DNA from: Desulfobacterales bacterium HSG17
GTDB taxonomy: Bacteria; Desulfobacterota; Desulfobacteria; Desulfobacterales; Desulfococcaceae
Assembly (NCBI GenBank): GCA_030377945.1
Contig: JAUCGD010000022.1
Span: 1 to 29,287, forward strand
DNA length: 29,287 nt
Direction of reading: 5' to 3'
Positions 17,456 through 25,247 of this stretch are shown piece by piece; the stretch's first letter is position 1; every line of letters begins with the position of its first letter. The translations under genes and the position numbers were made by a program. Under the pieces are notes generated by a model. The model made no database searches. It saw nothing but the letters and a program-made list of their open reading frames with translations, and was not told where the DNA came from.

Positions 17456-18144
17456 GAGTTTTACTGCTTGCTGCAGGACTTGGCAAAAGATTACGCCCAT
17501 TGACCCTTGAGATCCCAAAATGTCTGGTCTTGATAAAAGGGAAACCTCTGCTTGAGTATTGGCTTGAGATGATATTTGACGCTGGCATTGCATCTGTGAT
17601 GATCAATCTTCATTATTTGTCAGAAAAAGTTATCGAATACCTTGATAACAGTCCTTTTAAAAACAGGGTAACAACAGTTTATGAAAAACAACTTCTGGGT
17701 ACTGCCGGAACATTGCTTAAAAATAGAAGTTTTTTTAATGATGATCAAATACTTCTTATCCATGCAGATAATTTTTCCATATTTAACCTTAATGATTTTA
17801 TCCAGGCTCATAATTTACGTCCTGCAATATGCGACATGACCTTGATGACATTTAATACAGATACGCCGGAAAGCTGCGGTATTCTTGAACTTGATAAAGA
17901 TAATATTGTTCATGGTTTTCATGAAAAAGTTGATAATCCCCCTGGAAAGCTTGCAAACGGAGCAGTTTACATTCTGGAGAATTCTATCTTTACTTTTCTC
18001 AAAGGTTTAAAAAAACAAAAAATTGATTTTAGCACAGAAGTTCTGCCTGATTTTATAGGCCGTATCTATACATTTCATAATAATCATTATCATAGAGATA
18101 TTGGAACCCCGGAGAGTTATAAAAAAGCACAGGAGCTACAATGA
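17452..18144 (+). CDS. Sugar-1-phosphate nucleotidyltransferase (HddC/MurU-like)
   Basis: A 230-residue GT-A-fold nucleotidyltransferase without the C-terminal beta-helix, so the short type seen in HddC and MurU. The signature LLLAAGLGKRLRPLTLEIPK opens the protein, followed by LIHADNF where the metal-binding Asp is expected, and ANGAVYIL and HRDIGTPESY near the end. It probably transfers a nucleotide to a sugar-1-phosphate. HddC makes GDP-heptose and MurU makes UDP-MurNAc; the sequence alone does not decide the nucleotide or sugar. ATGA overlaps with both neighbouring genes tie it to the HldE-like and TPR-glycosyltransferase genes. Confidence 0.78.
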   Translation: MRVLLLAAGLGKRLRPLTLEIPKCLVLIKGKPLLEYWLEMIFDAGIASVMINLHYLSEKVIEYLDNSPFKNRVTTVYEKQLLGTAGTLLKNRSFFNDDQILLIHADNFSIFNLNDFIQAHNLRPAICDMTLMTFNTDTPESCGILELDKDNIVHGFHEKVDNPPGKLANGAVYILENSIFTFLKGLKKQKIDFSTEVLPDFIGRIYTFHNNHYHRDIGTPESYKKAQELQ

Positions 18145-19616
18145 TAAATATTAACCAAATGCTACAAGAAATTGTCAGGTTGCATTCCCAAAGAAATTTA
18201 AATGATGCTGAAGTTCTTTGTCAACAGATTCTGAGTTTGGAGCCGGATAATCCTGATGCAAATCATTTTTTAGGAATCATTGCCTTTGAAGCAGGAAATT
18301 TTCCAGTTGCAAAAATATATGTAAATAAAGCAATCTCCTTAATGCCCCATAATGCTTCATGTTATTTAAATATGGGAAATATTATTCAACAAGAAGGTGA
18401 TTACCATGAGGCAATAAAATGGTATGATAAAGTTCTTAGTTTCGATTATGCTGAAAAGCATAAGGTCTATAATAATTTAGGAGTTCTTCAGATTAAAATG
18501 GGCAGATTTGATGAAGCTATTGAAAAATTGAATAAAGCTGTTGAAATAACCCCGCAGTATTCAGAAGCTCATAATAATATTGGTGAAGCCTATAAACATC
18601 TTGGAATGTATGAAAAATCTCTTGAAGCTTGTGAAAAAGCTATCCAGATTTCGCCGGAGTTTGAAGCAGCACGGTGGAATAGAGCTATTCTGTGGCTTTT
18701 AAAAGGAAATTTTCAACAAGGATGGCCAGAATATGAATGGCGCTGGAAAAGACCCACTACGCCTAAAAGAAAAATTGATGCCGGAAAAGTGTGGGATGGC
18801 ACTTCCTTTGCCGGAAAAACACTTTTTGTTTATGAAGAGCAGGGTATGGGAGATACGTTGCAGTTTATCAGATATCTGCCTTTGCTAAAACAGTTGGGCG
18901 GTCATGTTATTTTTGAAGTATTAACACCCATGATAAGACTTGTGGAATCTTTTCAAGGTTTTGACCGGTTATGGGTGGGAATGCGCAATGTTGATACAAG
19001 ACCAGTAGATCGTTTTGACTATCATATTCCACTGCTGTCTCTGCCAGGCATTTTAAATACAACTTTGAAAGATATTCCAGCTGAAATTCCCTATTTAAAA
19101 TCAGACAGACAACTTGTTCAAATATGGAAAGACAAAATAGATAATCAGGGCCAATTTAAAATTGGGATTGTCTGGGCAGGACATCCTTCCCATACCAATG
19201 ATCATAATCGTTCTGTAACCTTAAGTGCATTTTCGAGCCTTAAAGACATTAAAGGAGTTAAACTGTTCAGTCTGCAAAAAGAAAAATATGAGAAATGGAC
19301 TGATGTTGATCCGCAGCAGATATTTGATCAGGATCTGGGTGAGCAGATTTCAGATTTTGCAGATACTGCTGCTATTATTGAGAACCTTGATCTTGTTATT
19401 TCTGTTGATACAGCAGTGGTTCATCTTGCTGGAGCTATGGGTAAAAATGTATGGACTCTGCTTCCCTTTTCTCCTGACTGGCGCTGGATGATCGATAGAG
19501 ATGATTCACCATGGTATCCAACAATGAGGTTGTTCCGGCAGCCTGCTCCAGGGGATTGGGATTCTGTATTTAAAAATGTAAAGAAATATCTTATGAAATA
19601 TCTGGAACAGAAGTGA
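18141..19616 (+). CDS. TPR protein with C-terminal heptosyltransferase-like glycosyltransferase domain
   Basis: The first 190 residues hold about five tetratricopeptide repeats (for example NPDANHFLGIIAFEAG and YNNLGVLQIKMGRFDEAI). Residues 205-491 form a GT-B domain like that of GT9 heptosyltransferases: LFVYEEQGMGDTLQFIRYLP, IGIVWAGHPSH and DTAVVHLAGAMGKNVWTLLP as the nucleotide-binding region. Such proteins are common in deltaproteobacterial glycan clusters. The repeats probably bind the acceptor protein or a partner. It is the last gene of the unit and would be the natural enzyme to transfer the sugar activated by the two genes before it. The stator genes downstream make flagellin a candidate acceptor, by inference only. 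Confidence 0.75.
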   Translation: MININQMLQEIVRLHSQRNLNDAEVLCQQILSLEPDNPDANHFLGIIAFEAGNFPVAKIYVNKAISLMPHNASCYLNMGNIIQQEGDYHEAIKWYDKVLSFDYAEKHKVYNNLGVLQIKMGRFDEAIEKLNKAVEITPQYSEAHNNIGEAYKHLGMYEKSLEACEKAIQISPEFEAARWNRAILWLLKGNFQQGWPEYEWRWKRPTTPKRKIDAGKVWDGTSFAGKTLFVYEEQGMGDTLQFIRYLPLLKQLGGHVIFEVLTPMIRLVESFQGFDRLWVGMRNVDTRPVDRFDYHIPLLSLPGILNTTLKDIPAEIPYLKSDRQLVQIWKDKIDNQGQFKIGIVWAGHPSHTNDHNRSVTLSAFSSLKDIKGVKLFSLQKEKYEKWTDVDPQQIFDQDLGEQISDFADTAAIIENLDLVISVDTAVVHLAGAMGKNVWTLLPFSPDWRWMIDRDDSPWYPTMRLFRQPAPGDWDSVFKNVKKYLMKYLEQK

Positions 19617-19693
19617 TCGTTAGAAGTACATTGCTTTATTAAGCATTCAATTTAAGATATTAATTCAAGGCTTGTCAAAACAGACTTTCCACC

Positions 19694-19721
19694 TAAAGAA
19701 AATTGAAGAATAAGCCGATTG
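19694..19721 (+). promoter_or_regulatory. Candidate FliA (sigma-28) promoter for the stator genes
   Basis: TAAAGAAA (19694-19701) and GCCGATTG (19714-19721) are separated by 12 bases. The flagellar consensus is TAAAGTTT, 11 bases, GCCGATAA, so six of eight -10 bases match, including GCCGAT. It lies 62 bases before the MotB-like ATG. The one-base-longer spacer lowers confidence. Confidence 0.45.
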
Positions 19722-19783
19722 CATTTGGAAGTTAACATAATTTCAAAGTAATCGATTTTTTTGATTTTAAAGGGCAGGGTCGT

Positions 19784-20506
19784 ATGGATTTAGAAGATAA
19801 TAGAAAAAATAATATGGACAATTCTTATGATGAAATTTTGTCATTCCCTCCTGAAAGCAGAACTAACAAATGGTCGGTTTCATGGTCAGATTTAATGATG
19901 ACCATGTTTATTTTTTTTGCCGTGATGTATATCTATCAGAGCGGCGACAGAGATCTGTTCTTTGGAGATGGGCCCGGGAAAAACTATCTATCGGAAAAAG
20001 GGTCGCAAAAAATAGTGGATATTGGAGTGAGTTCAAATCCATCAAAGGTGTATGATCAGACCAGACAGGCTATTTCAGAAGTCATGGTCACTCATCCTGA
20101 TTCAGTTGAATTAATGAAAAATGGCGCTGTCAGGATTGTTCTGGCTGGAGATCTTTTATTTGATTCCGGGCAGACTGGTTTAAAAACAGGAGCTCGGTAT
20201 CAACTTAATCAGATTGCAAGGGTACTCAATGAAAATGATCTTGCAATTAATGTTGTAGGGCATACTGATGATGCCCGGACAAGATCTCAACAATATCCCA
20301 CCAACTGGGAGCTTTCTTCAAAAAGAGCTGTAATGGTTGCAAGATATTTGACAGAAGTTGCAAAAGTGGATGAAAAAAGAATCTTTGTCAGTGCCCATTC
20401 GTTTCATCAGGCTGTCAGACCCAATGATACTTCCTATAACCGGGCTCTAAATAGACGTGTGGAGATTATTCTTATTAAGCAAAAACCCTATGAGCAATCC
20501 AGCTAA
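19784..20506 (+). CDS. motB: MotB-like flagellar stator protein with OmpA domain
   Basis: The 240-residue protein has a cytoplasmic N-terminal tail, one transmembrane helix (about residues 35-52) with Asp36 in WSVSWSDLMMT, the position of the ion-carrying Asp of MotB, and a C-terminal OmpA/Pal peptidoglycan-binding domain (GDLLFDSGQ, NVVGHTDD, NWELSSKRAVMVARYL, NRRVEIIL). With MotA it forms the stator that drives the flagellar motor. The gene comes before the MotA-like gene, the reverse of the usual motA-motB order, behind a candidate FliA promoter. It could also belong to a MotB-like system that is not flagellar. The coupling ion (proton or sodium) cannot be decided from the helix. Confidence 0.75.
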   Translation: MDLEDNRKNNMDNSYDEILSFPPESRTNKWSVSWSDLMMTMFIFFAVMYIYQSGDRDLFFGDGPGKNYLSEKGSQKIVDIGVSSNPSKVYDQTRQAISEVMVTHPDSVELMKNGAVRIVLAGDLLFDSGQTGLKTGARYQLNQIARVLNENDLAINVVGHTDDARTRSQQYPTNWELSSKRAVMVARYLTEVAKVDEKRIFVSAHSFHQAVRPNDTSYNRALNRRVEIILIKQKPYEQSS

Positions 20507-20569
20507 TTAAGATTGCTTAATAATTCATATTGGCAATGAATACTAATTTATATCAGACAAGGAGACAAT

Positions 20570-21421
20570 ATGCTGACACCTGAATTACTTTTATTTATAA
20601 AGCAGACAAGAAAGAATATTATTGGATTGGTAATTTGTGTAATTTTATTTTTATTTGGCTTTTTTATTCATGGTAATACAGGACTCTATATTAATCTCTC
20701 TGGTTTTTTGATCATTATTGGAGGAACTTTCGGCGCAACTTTTTTAAGCTATAATATGAAGCGTATGGAAATTCTTTTCAAAGTATTAAAAACAGCATAT
20801 GGCAAGCAGACAAGGGAGCCGGTTGAGATTGTTAAAATTTTAATTAATCTCTCTGTCAAAAGAAGAGTGAAAGGTGTTCTTGCTCTTCAGGATGATGAAG
20901 ATGAAACCTCTATTGTTTTTTTAAAACAGTCTATTGGATTGCTGGTTGATGGCTGCACAAGAGAGGAAATAAAGGATTCATTATCTGCTGAAATGTATTT
21001 TTTCAGAATGAGGCGGGATGAAACGAGAAGAGTTTTGCATACTATGGCTGATGTGGCGCCATCTTTTGGTCTTGTTGGAAGTGTTGTCGGGCTGATAGGA
21101 ATGCTGGCAGGAGCAGGTGACTCTGCTGTGATTATGGCAACTGTCCCAATTGCTTTGACATCAACTCTATACGGGATTGTCCTGGCCAATTTTATTTTTC
21201 TGCCCTTTGCAGCAACCATTCGGGAGAGAACAATAAAAGAGTTGTTTTTACAAAAAATAATTACGGAAGGTGTTCTTGCCATCCATGATGAAATCCATCC
21301 AAGAATGCTGGAACGTAAATTAAAAGCTTTTTTAACACCTTCAGCAAGACATGGATATTTCACTGCATTTAATGACATTAAAACGAAATTAGAATTAAGT
21401 GACCTCCAGGAAAGTGTTTGA
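20570..21421 (+). CDS. motA: MotA-like stator protein
   Basis: A 283-residue MotA/TolQ/ExbB-family protein with four membrane helices: about residues 17-35 and 40-62, then a long cytoplasmic loop carrying charged residues (VKRRVKGVLALQDDEDE) that may face the rotor, then two helices around ADVAPSFGLVGSVVGLIGML and PIALTSTLYGIVLANFIFLPF. The APSFGLVG and ALTSTLYG segments contain the Pro and Thr that line the ion path in MotA. It has a good AAGGAG site and lies 63 bases after the MotB-like gene. Pairing with MotB-like and not TonB/TolR components supports a stator. Confidence 0.8.
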   Translation: MLTPELLLFIKQTRKNIIGLVICVILFLFGFFIHGNTGLYINLSGFLIIIGGTFGATFLSYNMKRMEILFKVLKTAYGKQTREPVEIVKILINLSVKRRVKGVLALQDDEDETSIVFLKQSIGLLVDGCTREEIKDSLSAEMYFFRMRRDETRRVLHTMADVAPSFGLVGSVVGLIGMLAGAGDSAVIMATVPIALTSTLYGIVLANFIFLPFAATIRERTIKELFLQKIITEGVLAIHDEIHPRMLERKLKAFLTPSARHGYFTAFNDIKTKLELSDLQESV

Positions 21422-21454
21422 GTTTGAAAAAAAGACAAAAGTTGTAAAAACTTA

Positions 21455-21483
21455 TTGACAAATTCTTTTAAATCATATAAATA
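21455..21483 (+). promoter_or_regulatory. Sigma-70 promoter for the tRNA genes
   Basis: A perfect -35 TTGACA (21455-21460) is followed by an AT-rich -10 area (TATAAATATT from 21476). Depending on which hexamer is used, the spacer is 15 (TATAAA) or 17 (TAAATA). It lies about 40 bases before tRNA-Lys and fits a strong stable-RNA promoter. Confidence 0.6.
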
Positions 21484-21523
21484 TTCTGTGTTTTTTTGAT
21501 TGGTTCCGAATTGATTTGGTTAC

Positions 21524-21599
21524 GGGCCGTTAACTCAGTTGGCAGAGTATCTGCCTTTTAAGCAGAGAGTCGCTGGTTCGAGCCCAGCACGGCCCACCA
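21524..21599 (+). tRNA. tRNA-Lys (anticodon TTT)
   Basis: A 76-base cloverleaf with acceptor GGGCCGT pairing with ACGGCCC, the anticodon stem TCTGC/GCAGA around the loop CTTTTAA (anticodon TTT), a GGTTCGAGCC T-arm, and an encoded CCA at 21597-21599. It reads AAA/AAG codons. The tRNA-Glu gene starts 18 bases downstream and is probably co-transcribed. Confidence 0.97.
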
Positions 21600-21616
21600 C
21601 TTAAAAAAAACATTGC

Positions 21617-21694
21617 GTCCCCATCGTCTAGCCTGGTCCAGGACACCGGCCTTTCACGCCGGCGACAGGGGTTCGAATCCCCTTGGGGACGCCA
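21617..21694 (+). tRNA. tRNA-Glu (anticodon TTC)
   Basis: A 78-base cloverleaf with acceptor GTCCCCA pairing with TGGGGAC, anticodon stem CCGGC/GCCGG around CTTTCAC (anticodon TTC), T-arm GGGGTTCGAATCCCC and encoded CCA at 21692-21694. A tyrosine integrase gene ends 56 bases downstream and points toward it, so its 3' end is the likely integration site of the element on the right. Confidence 0.97.
21671..21694. other. Probable attachment site core in tRNA-Glu 3' end
   Basis: The T-loop, T-stem 3' strand and acceptor 3' strand of tRNA-Glu (GTTCGAATCC through GCCA) are the typical core for tRNA-targeting tyrosine integrases. The assignment rests on the adjoining integrase gene; the matching repeat is not in the window. 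Confidence 0.5.
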
Positions 21695-21731
21695 ATTATT
21701 TCAATAAGTTACAAGTTTTCAAAGAACGAGT

Positions 21732-21765
21732 GAAGAGCCTGACGGCTCTTCAAACGGCTTTTTTT
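21732..21765. terminator. Hairpin terminator between tRNA-Glu and integrase
   Basis: A perfect 8-bp stem GAAGAGCC/GGCTCTTC (21732-21739 with 21744-21751) with loop TGAC is followed, after seven bases, by a seven-T run at 21759-21765. It probably ends the tRNA transcript. The integrase stop codon (21750-21752) overlaps the stem, and the hairpin may also stop - strand transcription. Confidence 0.55.
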
Positions 21766-22853
21766 ATTTCTTCACTTTTCCAATTGTCCATTTCAGCATA
21801 ATCCCTATTAATATTTTTGTGATGCTGTTTAGAAAATCTTTCAAGTGAACCTCTTACCTTTTCAATTCCGATACTTTTCAAATACCTTTCAGTTGTACTT
21901 GGGCTTTTATGCCTTAGTATGGCTTGAATTTCAGACAAATTACTGCCAAGTCTATACAGTGATGAAGCTGTAAAATGTCTGATAGCATGAAAACCAAATT
22001 TTTTAACACCAGCTTTTTTACATAGTCTGCGCATAAAATGCTGGCGTGTTTTAAATGGTTCTCCATAAAAATCCTTGCAAAATGAAAATTTTTCCAAGCA
22101 AATAAAGACATGGTCTTTGCCTTTAATAGGTATATTTTCTTTCCACCAGGAGAGCGTTTGACTCAGTTCATTGGTCATGGGAAGCCAGTCAAACTCTAAA
22201 GCCCCACCTTTTCTTTTCCGTGTCCATAAACGGATCCGGAAATTTTCGAAATCAACATCCGGCCATTTGAGCCTGAACAATTCACCACGTCTGGCAGCAA
22301 GATGTAAAAATGTTAAAAGCATGACACGGTCTTGTCCTTGTGTAAGATTAAATACTTTCCAGAAATCCTTTTCAGAAGGAACATACCTTGGACTCCTTTC
22401 TTCAGGCATTTTTTCAACCAAAAACGGGTTTGGTAAAGGCAGATTTGGGTTCATATATTTAATCCCCCAATTCCAGCCAGCTAAAAGATTTTTCCGATCT
22501 TTATTAGCTCCATAGCCAGACCTGCTTTTTAACTGATTTTGCAAAAATTTAAGAGTCATTGCCATGGTTAAATCTGTTACGGGTAAAGTTGCATCAACTT
22601 CTTTAAAAAAGCGTTTAAATGTAGATTTTTTCTCGTCATAGGTTTTATAAACAAAACTTATTTTACAAAAATCCAGATATAGTTCAGCCCATTGAGCCAG
22701 ACACATCATGCTTTGCCGCCAATCGCTGAATGCATTTTTCCGCATTTCGTTTTCCCAGTTGAGGGCTTCTTTTTTTATCCGAAACGTCTTCTCCCTTCTC
22801 TTGCCGTTTTTTCTTACTTGAGCGACCCACTTGTCTTTTCTTTTGTATGGCAT
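21750..22853 (-). CDS. int: Tyrosine recombinase, element integrase
   Basis: The 367-residue integrase catalyses insertion and excision of the element. I chose the ATG at 22853 because AGAGAGG lies five or six bases upstream and the protein then opens with MPYKRKDKWVAQVRKNGKR, an arm-type DNA-binding N-terminus; a longer reading frame to 22904 lacks these supports. A SAM-like core-binding domain follows (about residues 50-140). The catalytic residues are visible: Arg188 in AARRGEL, His289 and Arg292 in FHAIRH, His315 in LRHK, and the nucleophile Tyr324 in TTERYLKS. It is intact. The gene ends 56 bases from tRNA-Glu. Its first 170 bases overlap the HTH gene in another frame. Confidence 0.92.
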   Translation of the reverse strand: MPYKRKDKWVAQVRKNGKRREKTFRIKKEALNWENEMRKNAFSDWRQSMMCLAQWAELYLDFCKISFVYKTYDEKKSTFKRFFKEVDATLPVTDLTMAMTLKFLQNQLKSRSGYGANKDRKNLLAGWNWGIKYMNPNLPLPNPFLVEKMPEERSPRYVPSEKDFWKVFNLTQGQDRVMLLTFLHLAARRGELFRLKWPDVDFENFRIRLWTRKRKGGALEFDWLPMTNELSQTLSWWKENIPIKGKDHVFICLEKFSFCKDFYGEPFKTRQHFMRRLCKKAGVKKFGFHAIRHFTASSLYRLGSNLSEIQAILRHKSPSTTERYLKSIGIEKVRGSLERFSKQHHKNINRDYAEMDNWKSEEIKKAV

Positions 22854-23019
22854 TAATAACCTCTCTTTCAAAAAACAAATAGTGGCGACCCAAGCGTATT
22901 CCACCTAGTTGTTGATAGTATTGCCTGACTGTTTTTACGTCAAGCTCTAAAAAGCTGGCAACCTCTTTTGTCTTTAAAGGCCGCCCTAATTGTTTTTGTA
23001 ATTGTTGCATGCCAGGCAT
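22684..23019 (-). CDS. Excisionase-like helix-turn-helix protein
   Basis: The 111 residues open with a MerR/excisionase-type helix-turn-helix: RPLKTKEVASFLELDVKTVRQYYQQLGGIRLGRHYLF, where 'T.EVA..L.....TVR.....G.I...R.....F' is the HTH_17 pattern. The second half (from about residue 65) is strongly basic (GRSSKKKRQEKGED...) and lies over the start of the integrase gene in a different frame. The protein probably sets the direction of recombination or controls the integrase. The start could be the ATG at 23019 or at 23010; GAAGAG is upstream of both. The basic tail has lower complexity than the HTH. Confidence 0.7.
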   Translation of the reverse strand: MPGMQQLQKQLGRPLKTKEVASFLELDVKTVRQYYQQLGGIRLGRHYLFFEREVINAIQKKRQVGRSSKKKRQEKGEDVSDKKRSPQLGKRNAEKCIQRLAAKHDVSGSMG

Positions 23020-23081
23020 TCTCTTCTATTGTTTAGCTTACTGAGTCGTTACAGGTGCTGGAAAAATTCAAATCTTGTGAT

Positions 23082-23867
23082 TTACCTAACATTTCTTACC
23101 TCTGTCAGTTGGGCTCCCATAGTTTGAAAATAGTTTTTCCAGAACAACAAGTGACGTTTACCCTGTTTGTGTTTCGATTTGTCACGTAATAAGTATACAA
23201 TTTTAACATTTACAAAATTGAGATTTGCAGCAACTTCATCGGCATATAATTTTTTTGAAAAATAATGATAATCAATTTTGTTTTTGTAATGAGAATATTC
23301 TGGGGTATGATGCATCATATCAGAAAATATTATAAGCTTTCTGTTTTTGATGCTTTCTCCAAAATCATCTCGAAAAGTTAATTCTCTGATCATTTCAAAA
23401 ATTGTTGATTTCGATCCCGTGCTGTCAAATAATAAACTATTCATATTATTTTTAAGTGGCTTAGAAAAATCATTATCAAATCGCATTTTTAACATTTGTG
23501 GGTTCTGATAAAGTGGATTAGCATTTTCCCCCGCTCCAGGATTACACTTTGAAAATATGGGTTCAAGATTTGCGTAAGTATTTTCAGTTAAAATAAAAAT
23601 TGAAAGCTTTTCAAATTTTTTCAATTGTTTTTTTTCTTTGTTGATGTAATGGAACATGAATTTTTGTTGTGCAGTAGTTAAAGGATCTGTTTTATCCAAA
23701 ACAATGATTGTATGGGCCAAAACCTCACCCTTACAAAATGTTTCTGGATCAGAATCGTCTCCAGTTAAAACAAATGCTGTTATTGCCGAGACTGCCAATA
23801 TAAAACAGCAAATCCCAATAATAATGTAACCCATAGTTGTTTTCTGCTCTTTACTTAGTTCTTTCAT
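23082..23867 (-). CDS. Membrane-anchored vWA-like protein
   Basis: A 261-residue protein with one N-terminal membrane helix (about residues 12-35) and a large domain, probably outside the cytoplasm, with a von Willebrand A-like pattern. A first strand ends in TIIVLDKTDPLT (Asp58, a MIDAS-like loop, though DKTD differs from the classical DxSxS), a middle part has STGSKSTIFEMIREL, and a strand ends in LIIFSDMM with Asp183. This order matches vWA folds, in which metal-dependent sites bind protein partners. An excellent GGGAGGAG site precedes the ATG. It is the last gene of the operon. No named system is recognised. It may be a partner or receptor part of the membrane complex encoded upstream. 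Confidence 0.6.
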   Translation of the reverse strand: MKELSKEQKTTMGYIIIGICCFILAVSAITAFVLTGDDSDPETFCKGEVLAHTIIVLDKTDPLTTAQQKFMFHYINKEKKQLKKFEKLSIFILTENTYANLEPIFSKCNPGAGENANPLYQNPQMLKMRFDNDFSKPLKNNMNSLLFDSTGSKSTIFEMIRELTFRDDFGESIKNRKLIIFSDMMHHTPEYSHYKNKIDYHYFSKKLYADEVAANLNFVNVKIVYLLRDKSKHKQGKRHLLFWKNYFQTMGAQLTEVRNVR

Positions 23868-23895
23868 AGTAACTCCTCCCTATAAAATAAGTACA

Positions 23896-25233
23896 TCAGG
23901 ATTTTTTAAAAAATGAGGTTATATCCAGTAATGCTTGTTCGTTGATTTCTCTGAGAGCAGTATTTAATTTGTGCTCTTCAGCATTTTGAATTTCACTGAG
24001 ATTGATTTCAATTCTAGTACAGGCAGTTTTTTCTTCTGACAAATCTATTTCAAACAAATGGTTGCTATATGAATGCTTTTGCGAAAAATATTCAGGTGGC
24101 TGACTACTTCTGATCTGAGCATTATCATTTCTATATTCCCATAATGCATTATTACAAACATTTTCAGCTGACTCTACAATCTTGGAAAAGCTTGATACAA
24201 TCGCCTGACTTTGACTTATAGAACTTTTATAACTTTGAATTTTCGATCTGGCATTTTGAAGTAGTGTCTGTGCCTGCCTGATCTGTGTGTCTATAAGTGT
24301 ATTTAATGATTTTTTAGCCTCAACTCGTACTCCGCTATAATTAGGTGAGCTTTTAAGTTTTCTGTGCATTGCTCCAAAACCAGGGTAAACATCATCAAAT
24401 CTATAGCCTTTAAGAAGGGCCACAACTACGAAAATCATTCCGATGATCAGCAAATTTAAGGCTTCAAAGTCAATGCTCCAAGGTTGCTGTAATAAATGTG
24501 GAATGGTCTTGATTTTTGCAGTAAACGGGTCTTCATCCAGTAAAGTACGGTAGTGAGCAGCTCCCAGGTTAAAAAGAAAAATACAAATGACATACAAAGT
24601 AGTAAAAAATTTAGCTCTTGATTGTTTTTTGTTATCCACATGGTTTTTATATGGAAGAAGAATACTGCCAATCAGTAATGCTGACCCTACATTGGATATA
24701 GAGATGAACATTGCTTGAAATAATCCTCCCAAGATACCTATCGGACTTGCACTTGCAAAGAAAAAACTATTAATACCCGATTCTAAAAGAACAGCCAATA
24801 TGATTAATGCCACATGCAATACCTTAGAATCCTGATAGGAAGGTTCTCTAGTGAGTTGGTTTTGGTGACAAAAAAGATTATAACTTCGTTGGGCTTCTGC
24901 TTCTTTTTTTTTAGCTGAATCTAACTTTTCTTCCAACTCTGAATGGAATCGAACAACATGATTTTTGGCCGATTCTACTATTTGATTTAGAGAAAAATTT
25001 TGAATATCCCTTTCAATGTTGTCTCTCATTATTTTTTGCTGATTTAATTCTTTCTCAGCTGATTTCCGGATATCTTCTAATTCAGTTGAGATAAAATCAA
25101 CTGTATTTTGTTCAAAGATATCATATTCAGTATCTTCAGTCTTAGGACTCTCCCTCATTGCCTGATCAGCAGCATGTTCTGATAGCCTCATTTTTTCACG
25201 AACTGTTTCTAGGGTAAGTGTAAATTTATTCAT
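23896..25233 (-). CDS. Four-helix membrane protein with flanking coiled coils
   Basis: I do not recognise the 445-residue family. Residues 1-130 are charged and helical (ELEDIRKSAEKELNQQK and SELEEKLDSAKKKEAEAQ look like coiled coil). Four probable membrane helices lie at about 138-160, 166-194, 209-231 and 258-275. Residues 300-445 are again helical, with Gln/Ser-rich repeats. Both ends are therefore probably on the cytoplasmic side. The layout is that of a scaffold or channel protein with cytoplasmic stalks. A GGAGGT site precedes the ATG, and the gap to the ATPase gene is 14 bases. Next to an ATPase and a vWA-like protein it could be the membrane part of a DNA-translocating or defence complex. 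Confidence 0.6.
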   Translation of the reverse strand: MNKFTLTLETVREKMRLSEHAADQAMRESPKTEDTEYDIFEQNTVDFISTELEDIRKSAEKELNQQKIMRDNIERDIQNFSLNQIVESAKNHVVRFHSELEEKLDSAKKKEAEAQRSYNLFCHQNQLTREPSYQDSKVLHVALIILAVLLESGINSFFFASASPIGILGGLFQAMFISISNVGSALLIGSILLPYKNHVDNKKQSRAKFFTTLYVICIFLFNLGAAHYRTLLDEDPFTAKIKTIPHLLQQPWSIDFEALNLLIIGMIFVVVALLKGYRFDDVYPGFGAMHRKLKSSPNYSGVRVEAKKSLNTLIDTQIRQAQTLLQNARSKIQSYKSSISQSQAIVSSFSKIVESAENVCNNALWEYRNDNAQIRSSQPPEYFSQKHSYSNHLFEIDLSEEKTACTRIEINLSEIQNAEEHKLNTALREINEQALLDITSFFKKS

Positions 25234-25247
25234 TGTGTACCTCCAAC

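Noticed and set aside
9340..18144. The cluster as a Campylobacter-type O-methyl phosphoramidate pathway
   Set aside because: Only the CysC-like member matches. No glutamine kinase or gamma-glutamyl-CDP-amidate hydrolase is present, and the nucleotidyltransferase looks sugar-specific.
12216..18144. APH kinase and nucleotidyltransferase as LicA/LicC phosphocholine enzymes
   Set aside because: They are far apart, no choline transporter or LicD is present, and the nearby HldE-like fusion and transketolase half point to sugars.
20887..21438. A 183-codon - strand frame across the MotA-like gene
   Set aside because: It is antisense to a well-supported MotA gene, with Ser-rich low-information sequence and no start signal.
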